From DATLWR01 sp035576205 (lineage in GTDB: Bacteria; Pseudomonadota; Zetaproteobacteria; Mariprofundales; Mariprofundaceae): a stretch of DNA of 32,962 bases. The position numbers and the translations under genes were made by a program. Shown piece by piece: positions 14,376-23,235 of the stretch (positions within the stretch are counted from its first letter, which is position 1; the number at the start of each line of letters is the position of its first letter). Under the pieces are notes generated by a model, which was not told the DNA's origin, made no database searches, and was given only the letters and a program-made list of their open reading frames with translations. The DNA lies in contig DATLWR010000086.1 in NCBI GenBank assembly GCA_035576205.1, forward strand, positions 1-32,962. The letters are read 5' to 3'.

Positions 14376-17090
14376 ATGGCGAGTCGATTCAACTCAGCGC
14401 CTATTGAAGGCCCGAAGACGATAAAAATCAAGCCCGGCGTGAGTCAGGTTTCCGAGGTGTCGGAGGCGATGCAAAACGGCGCCCTGCTGCTGACCGCGAC
14501 GGCCGGCCAGGCCGCCGACTGGAAACGGCGTCTGTCTGTTGCAAGCGGTGCTGCGGTGATCGAAACCCCGGCGGTGGTGAGCTGGCAGCAGTGGCTGGCG
14601 GATCTGATTGCGACCGACCTCTCCCTGCCGGTGCCCCTCAATCGCCTGCAGGAGACGCAGCTTTGGGAGCGGGTGATCCGTGCCGATCTCCCGGATCGTT
14701 CCAGCTCTGCCGCCTCAATCCGCGGGCTGGCACGCCATGCCATGCAGGCCTTGGAGCTTATGCAGGAGCACGATATCGATCTGCGCGAACTCGCAGGATT
14801 CGGGGAGGAGGCCGAGGCACTGGCGCGCTGGATCGGGGGCATACATGCCGAGCTTGCCAGACCCACCCTCGCAGGGCGCGCTCTGGCTGCGGAGCTGCCG
14901 TGGCGTTTGCTGCCGGGACTCGCCGGGCGCATGGAGGCCAGCACGATCCTGCTGGACGGATTCGATCGTTTCATGCCACTGCAGTCGGCTCTGTTGGCAG
15001 TGTTGCAGGCTGGCGGTGTGCAATTGCTGTGCATCGAGAGTGATGCGCCGCCGGGCGAAGTGATTGTCACGGCCTGCACCGACGAGGGCGAGGAAGTCGA
15101 TCTGTTGACCCGACGTATCGCGACACTTCTGCAGGAGAAGCCCGAGGCGCGCATCGCGCTGCTGACCGGGGATTCGATCCGGGATAGCGAGCCGTTGGGC
15201 CTGGCGCTGGATCGGTGTCTCCTGCCCGCAGCTCGCCATAATCCGGCCGATGAAACCCGGGCAGTGGTGATGCCGGCCGGAAGCCTTTTCGATGCCCCGA
15301 TGATCCGCCAGCTGCTCTTTGTGCTCGGGCTGGCCGGCAAGCGCAGCCTTGCACTCTCCGACTGTTCGCGCTTGCTGCTCTCCCCCTGGTTGAAAGGGTA
15401 TGCCGCAGAGCGTGCCGGTCGGGCCGCCCTCGATGGCTGGTTGCGCCGCCGCAATATGCACCATCTCTCGATTCCATGGCTGCTGGGATCCGGTCGCCTC
15501 GATGGGTTGCCCGAGTTTGCCGGGGCGCTCTCGGCACTGAACGACTGGAAGGTGACCCGCCATAGTGCCTCGGACTGGGTGAGCGAGCTGAACCGTCTGC
15601 TGCAGGAACTCGGATTTCTCCCCTCCGGTTTCGAAGCGGGTGACCTGCGTAGCGATGCCGAGATCCGGCTGATCAATACCCTGCGCGACCAGCTCGCTTC
15701 TCTGGTCTGCCTGGACGCGCTGGACGATACGATGAGCTGGTCGCGCTTTCTGGCCATCCTGCGCAGCAGTTGTACGGCCAAGCCACTGCAGAACGAAGCG
15801 GCCTTTCCCAATGTGGTGGTGATGCCCTTTACGCAGGCGGCGGGTCTCAAGTTCGATGTCGTACTGCTGGCGGGCTTCGATGAGGAGGCGGCTCCGATGC
15901 CGGCGCGCAGCCTGCCGTTGCTCCCCTTGCCGCTGCAGCAGAAGTACCGGATCAGGCAGTGCAATGCAGTCCTGGCCTACGAGCGATCATCCTTTCTCTG
16001 GCAGGCAGTGTTGCGAGCCGCTCCCCGTATCGAGATCAGCTATGCCCGCGTGCGAGGCGAGCAGGAGTGCCGGCCTTCACCGTTCGCCGCAGGTTGCGAG
16101 CAGCGCGACTATCTCCCTGTCGAGGTGGATCGCGGGAGCGCCACAATGATGGGGTGGCCGATGGAGCCGTTCGAGGACGCGCCTTCCGTGCCGCTGCGCG
16201 AGGGAGAGCTGCAACGCGGCGGCACGGCCGTGATCCGGGATCAGTCGGCTTGCCCGTTCCGCGCCTTTGCACGTCATCGTCTGGGCCTGACCCCGCTGGA
16301 GGAGTCGACCCCGGGAATCGAGCCGACGGTGAAGGGTTCGCTGCTGCACCTGGCGCTCGAGGAGCTCTGGCGGCGGCTGCAGAGCGCAGATCGGTTGCAT
16401 GCGCTGGACGAGGAGAGCGAGCGCCAACTGATCGAGGCGGCGATCGCGCATGCATGGGAGCAGGGGGGGGCGGTGCCGGCGCGTCTGCAGGCGATTGAGA
16501 GCCGGCGCATGCGTACGCTGCTCGGCCAGTGGCTGGAGATTGAGCGCGGGCGGCCGCCTTTTCAGGTGCTGGCACTCGAGGAGGAGTGGCGACTGCATCT
16601 GCCACAATCCGGCCCGAACCGGTTCGATGTCCGGATCAAGGCGGACCGCATCGATCGCGATGCCCATGGACACCGGATTCTGATCGATTACAAGAGCGGG
16701 GCGAAGCAGCGCATCGCGCAGTGGATCGGCGAACGCATCGAGGAGCCGCAGCTGCCGCTCTACGCGCTGGCTGCGAATCTCGGGCATGAGGATGCGGTCA
16801 GTTTTGCCAGTCTGCGCGCAGGCGAAATGGGGTTCGAGGGGCTGGCCGGAGAGGATATCGGCATCGAGGGTATCGCCGCCTGTGACGGCAAGCGCAACCA
16901 TCCCGAGGATTGGGATGCGGTGCTGGAAGTCTGGCGCGAGAAGATCGATGCGCTGGCCGCCGAGTTTGCCAATGGAGAGTGCCGGGTGACACCGCGAGAC
17001 GCCGATGCCTGCCGCTATTGCGGGCTGGAGGCGGTCTGCAGGATCGAAGAGACCGGCTTCGATCTGGATGCAGGGGATGATGAGGCATGA
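14376..17090 (+). CDS. AddB-like PD-(D/E)XK nuclease (TIGR03623-like DNA repair protein)
   Basis: A 904-residue protein of the type described as a probable DNA repair protein with extended similarity to AddB. The C-terminal nuclease is evident: ADRIDRD, then LIDYKSG with Asp771 and Lys773. The iron-sulfur ligands expected of an AddB-type nuclease are also visible: Cys626 in SACPFRAFA and Cys879, Cys882 and Cys888 in ACRYCGLEAVC. The N-terminal helicase-like part lacks a proper Walker A (LLLTATAGQAADWKRRL), so ATP-driven movement should come from the partner encoded next. The gene overlaps that partner as ATGA. The start at 14376 has no SD; an in-frame ATG at 14469 (MQNGALLLTATAGQ) is a credible alternative. 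The promoter must lie at or within the divergent zinc-ribbon gene. Confidence 0.85.
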   Translation: MASRFNSAPIEGPKTIKIKPGVSQVSEVSEAMQNGALLLTATAGQAADWKRRLSVASGAAVIETPAVVSWQQWLADLIATDLSLPVPLNRLQETQLWERVIRADLPDRSSSAASIRGLARHAMQALELMQEHDIDLRELAGFGEEAEALARWIGGIHAELARPTLAGRALAAELPWRLLPGLAGRMEASTILLDGFDRFMPLQSALLAVLQAGGVQLLCIESDAPPGEVIVTACTDEGEEVDLLTRRIATLLQEKPEARIALLTGDSIRDSEPLGLALDRCLLPAARHNPADETRAVVMPAGSLFDAPMIRQLLFVLGLAGKRSLALSDCSRLLLSPWLKGYAAERAGRAALDGWLRRRNMHHLSIPWLLGSGRLDGLPEFAGALSALNDWKVTRHSASDWVSELNRLLQELGFLPSGFEAGDLRSDAEIRLINTLRDQLASLVCLDALDDTMSWSRFLAILRSSCTAKPLQNEAAFPNVVVMPFTQAAGLKFDVVLLAGFDEEAAPMPARSLPLLPLPLQQKYRIRQCNAVLAYERSSFLWQAVLRAAPRIEISYARVRGEQECRPSPFAAGCEQRDYLPVEVDRGSATMMGWPMEPFEDAPSVPLREGELQRGGTAVIRDQSACPFRAFARHRLGLTPLEESTPGIEPTVKGSLLHLALEELWRRLQSADRLHALDEESERQLIEAAIAHAWEQGGAVPARLQAIESRRMRTLLGQWLEIERGRPPFQVLALEEEWRLHLPQSGPNRFDVRIKADRIDRDAHGHRILIDYKSGAKQRIAQWIGERIEEPQLPLYALAANLGHEDAVSFASLRAGEMGFEGLAGEDIGIEGIAACDGKRNHPEDWDAVLEVWREKIDALAAEFANGECRVTPRDADACRYCGLEAVCRIEETGFDLDAGDDEA

Positions 17091-20000
17091 GTGAACAGGC
17101 ACGCCTCCATGCGCGCGATCCGGGGCGCTCGGTTCTCGTGCAGGCGCCGGCGGGTTCGGGCAAGACCGAGCTCTTGACCCAGCGCATTCTGGCACTGCTG
17201 GTCCACGTCGATGAACCCGAAGAGATCCTGGCACTGACCTTTACGCGCAAGGCGGCTGCCGAGATGCGCATCCGTGTGATCGATGCCCTGAATATGTCCG
17301 AGCCTGATGCCGCCCAGGCACACAAGCTGGAGACCTGGCGCCTGGCACAGGCGGCGTTGCAACGCTCGCGGGAGCGCGGCTGGAATCTGGCTGAACACGC
17401 CTCCCGTCTGCGCCTGATGACGCTCGATAGCCTGACCCATGCACTGGCTGCCCAGCTGCCGCTGCTCTCCGGATTCGGAGAAATGCCGGTGGCCGGCGAG
17501 GATCAGGGACATACGTATCGACTGGCTGCCGAGCGGGCGCTGGACCGGCTGCTAGAAATCGATCGCGATGCCGCCGAGGCGCTGTTGCTGCATCTGGATC
17601 ATCAGGCCGTGGTTCTGATCTCGCTGGTGGCCGACATGCTGGCCAAGCGGGAGCAGTGGCTGGAGCTGGTGATCGATCATGCCCGGGATATGGAGGCTTT
17701 GCGCGATACGCTTGAGTCCACGCTCACGGGGTTGATCGTTGAGCAGCTGCAGAGCTGCGATCGACTGATGCCGATCGAATATCGGCACGCTCTGCCGCCG
17801 ATCCTGGCCTTTGCCGGAGAGAATCGCGGTGTTGCCGAGCTCGCATCGCTGAGCGCCTGGCCGGCCGCGAGCGTCGAATCGCTGCCGCTGTGGCAGTTGA
17901 TCGCCGCCGAGCTCACCACCAAGGATGGACTGCGCAAACCGGGTGGCATCAACGTCAAGCGCGGTTTCCCGAACGATGAGGAGAGCAAGCCGCTCAAGCA
18001 GCAGTTCCAGCAGATCCTCGGGGACCTGGCACTGGTGCCGGGTCTCGAATCGGCTCTGATCGGGCTGCAACAGCTGCCTGCAACATCCAGCTACAGCGAG
18101 CAGCAGTGGCAGCTGATGCAGGCGCTCTTCAACCTGCTGATTCTGGCCGCCGACGAGCTGCAGCAACAGTTTTCGCTCAGCGGCGAGGCCGACTTCACCG
18201 AGATCGCTCTGCGCGCGCTTAGAGCACTCGAAGGGGAGGCGGGCCAGCCCTCCGATCTGCTGCTCAGGCTCGATTACCGCATCCACCATATCCTCGTCGA
18301 CGAGTTTCAGGATACCTCGCTGCTGCAGATGCGGCTGCTGCGCAACCTGACGGCGGGCTGGCAGGAGGGGGACGGTCGCCACCGCACCCTCTTCATGGTG
18401 GGCGACCCGATGCAGTCGATCTACCGCTTCCGCAAAGCCGAAGTGGGGCTGTTCCTGCAGGCGGCGGAGAATGCCGCGGCACTGCCGCAGGTCGAGATGC
18501 AGTCATTGGAACGCAACTTCCGCTCGGCACCGCTGATCGTCGATTGGGTGAACCGTGCCTTTTCGGCCATTTTCCCCCCGCAACAGGATGCGGTGCGCGG
18601 TGCCGTGAAGCATGCGATGGCGGTGTCTGCGCTGACCCGCGACGGCTGCGTTTGCCTTCACATCCAGCAGCCGGACGAAGCGGGGAGCGAGGCCGAGGAT
18701 GCGCAGGAGGCAGCGGCGATCACGGCACTGGTGCGGCAGGAGCTTGCAGCTGATGCGACGCGGCGGATCGCCATTCTGGCGCGTTCGCGCAAACATCTGC
18801 ATGCGATCATGCCGGCCCTGAATCGTGCGGGGATTCCGTTCAAGGCCACCAAGTTATTGCCGCTGGATAGCTGCCCGGAGGTGCGCTTGCTGCGGGCGAT
18901 GGCCCGGGCGCTGCTGCATCCGATTGATCGCGAATCATGGGCTGCACTGCTGCGCTCCTGCTACGGCGGCCTGAACACGGCGGAGTTGTTGCTGCTGCTG
19001 GGGAGTGACGAGCGACCGGTGTGGCATCTGATGCAGGAAGCGGAGCGTTTGAGCGCCATGGAGCCTGCAGCCGCAGCACGGGTGGCGTCACTGGTCGCGG
19101 CCCTCGAACCCTGTGTGGAGGTGGCTGGCAGGGTGGGGGTGCGCAGATTACTGGAGTCCGCCTGGTCGCGCCTCGGACTGGCAGCCGCCTTCGATGCGAC
19201 CGCAGCCAGCAATATCGCGCAGACGCTCGAACTGGTGGCAACGCTCGATGAGGGAGGCGCTATCGATTTCGCCCGTTTCGATGAAGGCTTGAAGAAGCTT
19301 TTCGCGGTCGCCAACAGTTCGGCCGAAGCATCCCGGGTGGAGCTGATGACCATGCATGGTGCCAAGGGGCTGCAGTGGGATGTGGTGCTCCTGCCCGGAC
19401 TCGGCAAGCGCGGCAACAACGGCGATACGCCACTGCTCGCCCTGACCGATGTGCCGGCGGTGGGCCATGAGCTGCCGTTGTTGGCGCTCAGGGCCGCCAC
19501 GCGCAGCGATGATGCGCTCTTCTCGCTGGTCAACGGGATCGAAAAGTCCAAGTACGATTATGAGTTGGCACGCCTGCTCTATGTCGCCTGTACGCGTGCG
19601 GAGACCTCGCTGCATATGTTCGGCCGGGTGTCGGAGAAGGGGCAGGCGACGTCCGGTTCGCTGCTCTCGCTGCTGTTGCCGGGAGGTGCGGATGGCGGTT
19701 GTTTCGGCGCCGAGATCATAGGGCTGCAGGGCGAAGGCGCAACGCAGGAGGGGGAGAGAAAGCCGCTGCTGCGCATGTCCGAACTCCCCGAGCTGGTTGT
19801 GATCGAGCCGGTGCCGACACGGCAGGAGACCGAGTATCTCTGGGCCGGCCCGGAAGCGGCGCCGGTCGGCAATGCCGTGCACGCGATCCTGCAGCAGGTG
19901 GCGGAGAAGGGGATCGAGCAATGGTCGGCGGCGGATAGTGAGGTGGCCGGATTGCGCATGCGGCGGATGCTGCTGGCCGAAGGGTTGTCAGGCGAGAGCC

Positions 20001-20386
20001 TGGAGAGTGCGGCGCGCCGCTGTCAGTTGGCCCTGCAGCGCGTGCTCGCCAGTTCTCGTGCGGCCTGGCTGCTTTCGGCTGCACATCGGGAGTCGCACTG
20101 CGAGTGGGCGTTGAGCAGCCATCGCGGTGGTGCTGTCGCCAACCACATCATCGACCGCAGCTTCGTGGATACTGGCGGCACCCGCTGGATCGTCGATTAC
20201 AAGACGGCGAGCCATGAAGGCGCCGACATGGAGGCCTTTCTGGACGAGGAGACGAAGCGTCATGCCGCACAGCTGGAGCGCTATGCCGCCACCCTGCGCC
20301 TGCTGGAGCCGGAGCGGCCGATCCGGCTGGCACTCTATTTCCCCATGTTCGACGGCTGGCGGGAGTGGGAACCTGCGCATCATTGA
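17087..20386 (+). CDS. AddA/RecB-like UvrD-family helicase-nuclease
   Basis: A 1099-residue superfamily 1A helicase with a C-terminal nuclease, the catalytic partner of the AddB-like protein in double-strand break resection and recombination. Walker A is APAGSGKTELLTQR (GSGKT 23-27), motif Ia is LALTFTRKAAAEMR, and Walker B is ILVDEFQDTSLLQ (Asp405-Glu406). Motif III is FMVGDPMQSIYRFRKAE, motif IV/V includes VELMTMHGAKGLQWDVV, and motif VI is LARLLYVACTRAE. The nuclease core is WIVDYKTAS (Asp1037, Lys1039) near the end, as in AddA. Length is in the AddA range. It starts in an ATGA overlap with the AddB-like gene and ends four bases before a perfect palindrome upstream of ribE. Confidence 0.93.
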   Translation: MSEQARLHARDPGRSVLVQAPAGSGKTELLTQRILALLVHVDEPEEILALTFTRKAAAEMRIRVIDALNMSEPDAAQAHKLETWRLAQAALQRSRERGWNLAEHASRLRLMTLDSLTHALAAQLPLLSGFGEMPVAGEDQGHTYRLAAERALDRLLEIDRDAAEALLLHLDHQAVVLISLVADMLAKREQWLELVIDHARDMEALRDTLESTLTGLIVEQLQSCDRLMPIEYRHALPPILAFAGENRGVAELASLSAWPAASVESLPLWQLIAAELTTKDGLRKPGGINVKRGFPNDEESKPLKQQFQQILGDLALVPGLESALIGLQQLPATSSYSEQQWQLMQALFNLLILAADELQQQFSLSGEADFTEIALRALRALEGEAGQPSDLLLRLDYRIHHILVDEFQDTSLLQMRLLRNLTAGWQEGDGRHRTLFMVGDPMQSIYRFRKAEVGLFLQAAENAAALPQVEMQSLERNFRSAPLIVDWVNRAFSAIFPPQQDAVRGAVKHAMAVSALTRDGCVCLHIQQPDEAGSEAEDAQEAAAITALVRQELAADATRRIAILARSRKHLHAIMPALNRAGIPFKATKLLPLDSCPEVRLLRAMARALLHPIDRESWAALLRSCYGGLNTAELLLLLGSDERPVWHLMQEAERLSAMEPAAAARVASLVAALEPCVEVAGRVGVRRLLESAWSRLGLAAAFDATAASNIAQTLELVATLDEGGAIDFARFDEGLKKLFAVANSSAEASRVELMTMHGAKGLQWDVVLLPGLGKRGNNGDTPLLALTDVPAVGHELPLLALRAATRSDDALFSLVNGIEKSKYDYELARLLYVACTRAETSLHMFGRVSEKGQATSGSLLSLLLPGGADGGCFGAEIIGLQGEGATQEGERKPLLRMSELPELVVIEPVPTRQETEYLWAGPEAAPVGNAVHAILQQVAEKGIEQWSAADSEVAGLRMRRMLLAEGLSGESLESAARRCQLALQRVLASSRAAWLLSAAHRESHCEWALSSHRGGAVANHIIDRSFVDTGGTRWIVDYKTASHEGADMEAFLDEETKRHAAQLERYAATLRLLEPERPIRLALYFPMFDGWREWEPAHH

Positions 20387-20388
20387 AT

Positions 20389-20417
20389 GTGGCAAACCGG
20401 TTTGCCGCAGCTAGTAT
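20389..20417 (+). promoter_or_regulatory. Possible promoter and palindromic operator of the riboflavin operon
   Basis: GGCAAACCGGTTTGCC (20391-20406) is a perfect 16-base palindrome just after the helicase stop. GTGGCA (20389-20394) and TAGTAT (20412-20417), 17 bases apart, are weak -35 and -10 matches, so the palindrome would cover the -35 and spacer. The -10 ends ten bases before the ribE ATG. A repressor or activator site is a reasonable guess; no known regulator motif is recognised. Confidence 0.35.
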
Positions 20418-20427
20418 CCGCAACCCC

Positions 20428-21030
20428 ATGTTTACCGGAATCATTCAGGACGTCGGCCATGTCGCCGAAATCCGGCGCGAGCCGGAGCAGGCGCACATGC
20501 TGTTCGCCACCCATCTCGACATGTCGGGCTGGGCGCTCGGCGATTCGGTGGCGGTGGACGGCTGCTGCCTGACCGTCACCCGCTTCGAGAAGGGGATGTT
20601 CGCCGCCACACTGTCGGCCGAAACGCTGCAGCTGACCGTGTTCGGCGAGGCTGAAGAGGGGCGGCGGGTCAATCTTGAGCCGGCGCTGAAGCTCGGCGAT
20701 GCGCTGGGCGGCCACATGGTCAGCGGCCATGTCGACGGTATGGGCGAGGTGATCGAGGTGGCGAACCTCGGCGAGCACGTGCGCATGCGCTTCCGGCTGT
20801 CGCCGGCGCTGGCACGCTACGTGGTGAAGAAAGGCTCGGTGGCGATCAACGGCGTCAGCCTTACCGTCAACGAGGTGGACGGCTGCGATTTTTCCGTCAA
20901 CCTGATCCCGCATACGCTGGCGCATACCAATCTGGACGAACTGGCCGCCGGTGATAAAGTGAATATCGAGACCGACATGCTGGGCCGCTATGTTGAGCGG
21001 CTACTGCAGTTTTCAACGGAGAAGGCATGA
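20428..21030 (+). CDS. ribE: Riboflavin synthase alpha chain
   Basis: A 200-residue enzyme that converts two molecules of 6,7-dimethyl-8-ribityllumazine into riboflavin and the pyrimidinedione precursor. The two lumazine-binding repeats are visible: MFTGIIQDVGHV with DGCCLTV, then GHMVSGHVDGMGEV with INGVSLTVNEV. The MFTGII start fixes the ATG at 20428. The frame is open for 21 codons upstream, but that region is the end of the helicase gene plus a palindrome. No SD is seen before the ATG, and the possible -10 at 20412 would give a leader of only a few bases. Its stop overlaps ribBA as ATGA. ribD, commonly the gene before ribE, is absent here. Confidence 0.95.
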   Translation: MFTGIIQDVGHVAEIRREPEQAHMLFATHLDMSGWALGDSVAVDGCCLTVTRFEKGMFAATLSAETLQLTVFGEAEEGRRVNLEPALKLGDALGGHMVSGHVDGMGEVIEVANLGEHVRMRFRLSPALARYVVKKGSVAINGVSLTVNEVDGCDFSVNLIPHTLAHTNLDELAAGDKVNIETDMLGRYVERLLQFSTEKA

Positions 21031-22238
21031 CGCTGGCAACGACCGAGGAGCTGATCGACGAACTGCGCGCCGGGCGCATGATCATCCTCGCCGACGACGA
21101 GAACCGCGAGAACGAGGGCGATCTGGTGATGGCCGCCGAGTGGGTCACGCCCGAGGCGATCAATTTCATGGCGACCCATGGAAGAGGTCTGATCTGTCTG
21201 GCGATGCCGCAGGAGCAGGCCGACAGACTGCAGCTGCCGCTGATGGTTTCCAACACCAATTCGAAGTTCAAGACCAACTTCACCGTTTCCATCGAGGCGG
21301 CGGAAGGGGTCACGACCGGCATCTCCGCCTTCGATCGCGCCCACACCATCCGCACGGCGATCGCCGACAATGCCAGGCCCTCCGACATCCATACCCCCGG
21401 CCACGTCTTCCCGCTGGTCGGCCGGGACGGCGGCCTGCTGGTGCGGGCCGGCCATACCGAGGCCTCCATCGATCTGGCCAGGCTTGCCGGGCTGAAGCCG
21501 GCCGGCGTGATCTGCGAGATCATGAACGAGGACGGCAGCATGGCTCGCATGCCGGAGCTGAAGAAGTTTGCCAAAAAGCACAACCTGAAGATCGGCTGCA
21601 TCGCCGACGTGATCCGCCACCGTCTGAAGCATGATTCGCTGGTCCGCAAGGAGGTGGAGGTGCGCATGCCCACCGAGTTCGGCGAGTTCCGGCTGGTCGG
21701 CTTCAGCAACATGGTCGACGCCGCCGAGCACGTGGCGCTGGTGATGGGCAATCCCGGTCCGGACCATCCGGTGCTGGTGCGCGTCCACTCCGAGTGCCTT
21801 ACCGGCGACGTCTTCACCTCGCGCCGCTGCGACTGCGGTTCGCAGCTGCATGCCGCGATGCGCCAGGTCGCCGAGGCGGGCGAGGGCGTGATCCTCTATC
21901 TGCGGCAGGAGGGGCGCGGTATCGGCCTGCTCAACAAGCTGCGTGCCTATGCACTGCAGGATGCCGGCCACGATACGGTCGAAGCCAACGTGAAACTCGG
22001 TTTCGGAGCCGATCTGCGTGATTACGGTATCGGTGCCCAGATCCTGCGTGCGCTCGGTCTGCGCAAGCTGAAGCTGTTGACCAACAATCCGAAAAAGATC
22101 GTCGCACTCGATGGTTACGGTCTTGAAGTGGTGGAGCGCGTGAAGCTCGATACCGGCGCCCACGAGGACAATATCCGTTATCTGGAGACCAAGCGCGACA
22201 AGATGGGGCACCTCTTGGACATGGGGAGGAAATCATGA
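21027..22238 (+). CDS. ribBA: Bifunctional DHBP synthase / GTP cyclohydrolase II
   Basis: A 403-residue fusion of the two entry enzymes of riboflavin synthesis. The RibB half (about 1-205) makes 3,4-dihydroxy-2-butanone 4-phosphate from ribulose 5-phosphate and shows the acidic loop ADDENRENEGDLVMAAE (22-38) and GHTEASIDLARLAG. The RibA half (about 206-403) opens GTP and shows the zinc ligands Cys257, Cys268 and Cys270 in SECLTGDVFTSRRCDCG, then RQEGRGIGLLNKLRAYALQD and the end KRDKMGHLL. Both active sites look complete; in many proteobacteria the RibA half of such fusions is degenerate, which is not so here. It overlaps ribE and ribH by ATGA on both sides. Confidence 0.96.
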   Translation: MTLATTEELIDELRAGRMIILADDENRENEGDLVMAAEWVTPEAINFMATHGRGLICLAMPQEQADRLQLPLMVSNTNSKFKTNFTVSIEAAEGVTTGISAFDRAHTIRTAIADNARPSDIHTPGHVFPLVGRDGGLLVRAGHTEASIDLARLAGLKPAGVICEIMNEDGSMARMPELKKFAKKHNLKIGCIADVIRHRLKHDSLVRKEVEVRMPTEFGEFRLVGFSNMVDAAEHVALVMGNPGPDHPVLVRVHSECLTGDVFTSRRCDCGSQLHAAMRQVAEAGEGVILYLRQEGRGIGLLNKLRAYALQDAGHDTVEANVKLGFGADLRDYGIGAQILRALGLRKLKLLTNNPKKIVALDGYGLEVVERVKLDTGAHEDNIRYLETKRDKMGHLLDMGRKS

Positions 22239-22714
22239 GTCTCGACGCGCCGCATCTGGCCGGCAATGTCGATGCCTCGGGGCTTTCGATCGGCATCATC
22301 GTCAGTCGTTTCAATCAGGATATCACCGAGGCGCTGCTCGAGGGTGCCGTGACGGCACTCCGGGAGCACGGCAGCCTTGAGAAGGATCTGACCGTTGTGC
22401 ATGTGCCCGGTGCCTTCGAGATCGGCACCATCGCATCGCGCATGGCGCAGTCGGGGCGTTTCGATGCCATCGTTTGTCTCGGTTGCGTGATCCGTGGCGA
22501 TACGGCGCATTTCGATTATGTCTGCCAGGGTGCGATGGACGCGATCGGCAAGGTCGCACAGCGCGGCGATGTCGGTGTCGGCAACGGTGTGCTGACCGTC
22601 GATACGCATGAACAGGCATTGCAGCGGGTCGGCGGCTCGCACGGCCACAAGGGGGCCGAGGCGGCACTGACCGCCGTGGAAGTGGTACGCCAGCTACAGG
22701 CGTTGGAGGTTTAA
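22235..22714 (+). CDS. ribH: 6,7-dimethyl-8-ribityllumazine synthase
   Basis: A 159-residue lumazine synthase, which condenses the RibBA product dihydroxybutanone phosphate with the ribitylaminopyrimidine. Family motifs are IGIIVSRFNQDITEALLEGA (19-38), VHVPGAFEIG (55-64) with the substrate-binding loop, LGCVIRGDTAHFDYVC (82-97) with catalytic His92, and GVLTVDTHEQALQR. The usual GVLTTxxxEQAxxR is slightly varied. It starts in an ATGA overlap with ribBA and its stop codon is directly followed by the nusB start, the standard ribH-nusB order. Confidence 0.96.
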   Translation: MSLDAPHLAGNVDASGLSIGIIVSRFNQDITEALLEGAVTALREHGSLEKDLTVVHVPGAFEIGTIASRMAQSGRFDAIVCLGCVIRGDTAHFDYVCQGAMDAIGKVAQRGDVGVGNGVLTVDTHEQALQRVGGSHGHKGAEAALTAVEVVRQLQALEV

Positions 22715-23164
22715 TTGGCCAATCGACATCAGGCGCGCGAATCGGCGCTGGAAACGCTCTATGCCTGGCACAACGCCGGCCAGGACAACGGCATGCTGCC
22801 GGCCTTGATCGCCGGCCGTCTGGAGCACGAGGAGCGGGGAGACCAGGACGTCGAGTTTCTGCGCGAGGCGGTCTACGGCGTCGTCGAGCAGGTGGCCGAC
22901 ATCGATGCGGCGATTTCTGGTGCGGTGCGCGGCCGAAGCCTGCGCTCCATCGCCCATATCGAGCACAATGTGCTCAGGCTCGCCATCTGGGAGATGCGGA
23001 ACCGGCTGGAGATTCCCTACCGCGTGATCATCAACGAGGCGCTGGAACTGACCCGCGCCTATGCCGGCGAGGCGGCGCGCGGCTTCATCAACGGCGTGCT
23101 GGATAACCTGGCGCGCAGCATGCGCAAGACCGAACTCGAGGCGCGGCAATCGAAGCGCTCCTGA
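22715..23164 (+). CDS. nusB: Transcription antitermination factor NusB
   Basis: A 149-residue all-helical RNA-binding protein that with NusE (S10) binds boxA in rRNA operons and prevents premature termination. The family pattern is visible in ANRHQARESALETLYAWHNAGQ, RSLRSIAHIEHNVLRLAIWEM, IPYRVIINEALELTRAYAGEAARGFINGVLDNLA. It starts at TTG 22715 with no gap after the ribH TAA; GGAGGT four bases upstream (22705-22710) serves as the ribosome site. It is the last gene of the riboflavin operon and is followed by a strong terminator. Confidence 0.95.
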   Translation: MANRHQARESALETLYAWHNAGQDNGMLPALIAGRLEHEERGDQDVEFLREAVYGVVEQVADIDAAISGAVRGRSLRSIAHIEHNVLRLAIWEMRNRLEIPYRVIINEALELTRAYAGEAARGFINGVLDNLARSMRKTELEARQSKRS

Positions 23165-23183
23165 CTCGCACATCCCGTAAACG

Positions 23184-23220
23184 AAACGCCCGGCCGTTCA
23201 GGCCGGGCGTTTGTTTTTTT
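23184..23220 (+). terminator. Rho-independent terminator of the rib-nusB operon
   Basis: A perfect 12-base stem (left arm 23184-23195, AAACGCCCGGCC; right arm 23201-23212) closes a five-base loop and is followed by GTTTTTTT. It lies 20 bases after nusB and 16 before the end of the convergent LOG gene. Read from the minus strand the hairpin is followed only by CGTTTACG, so it could act weakly in both directions. Confidence 0.93.
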
Positions 23221-23235
23221 ATCTCAAGTGTTGCC

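Noticed and set aside
20300..20430. FMN riboswitch upstream of ribE
   Set aside because: Only 41 bases separate the helicase stop from the ribE ATG and none of the conserved RFN-element segments is seen; the palindrome is the only structure.
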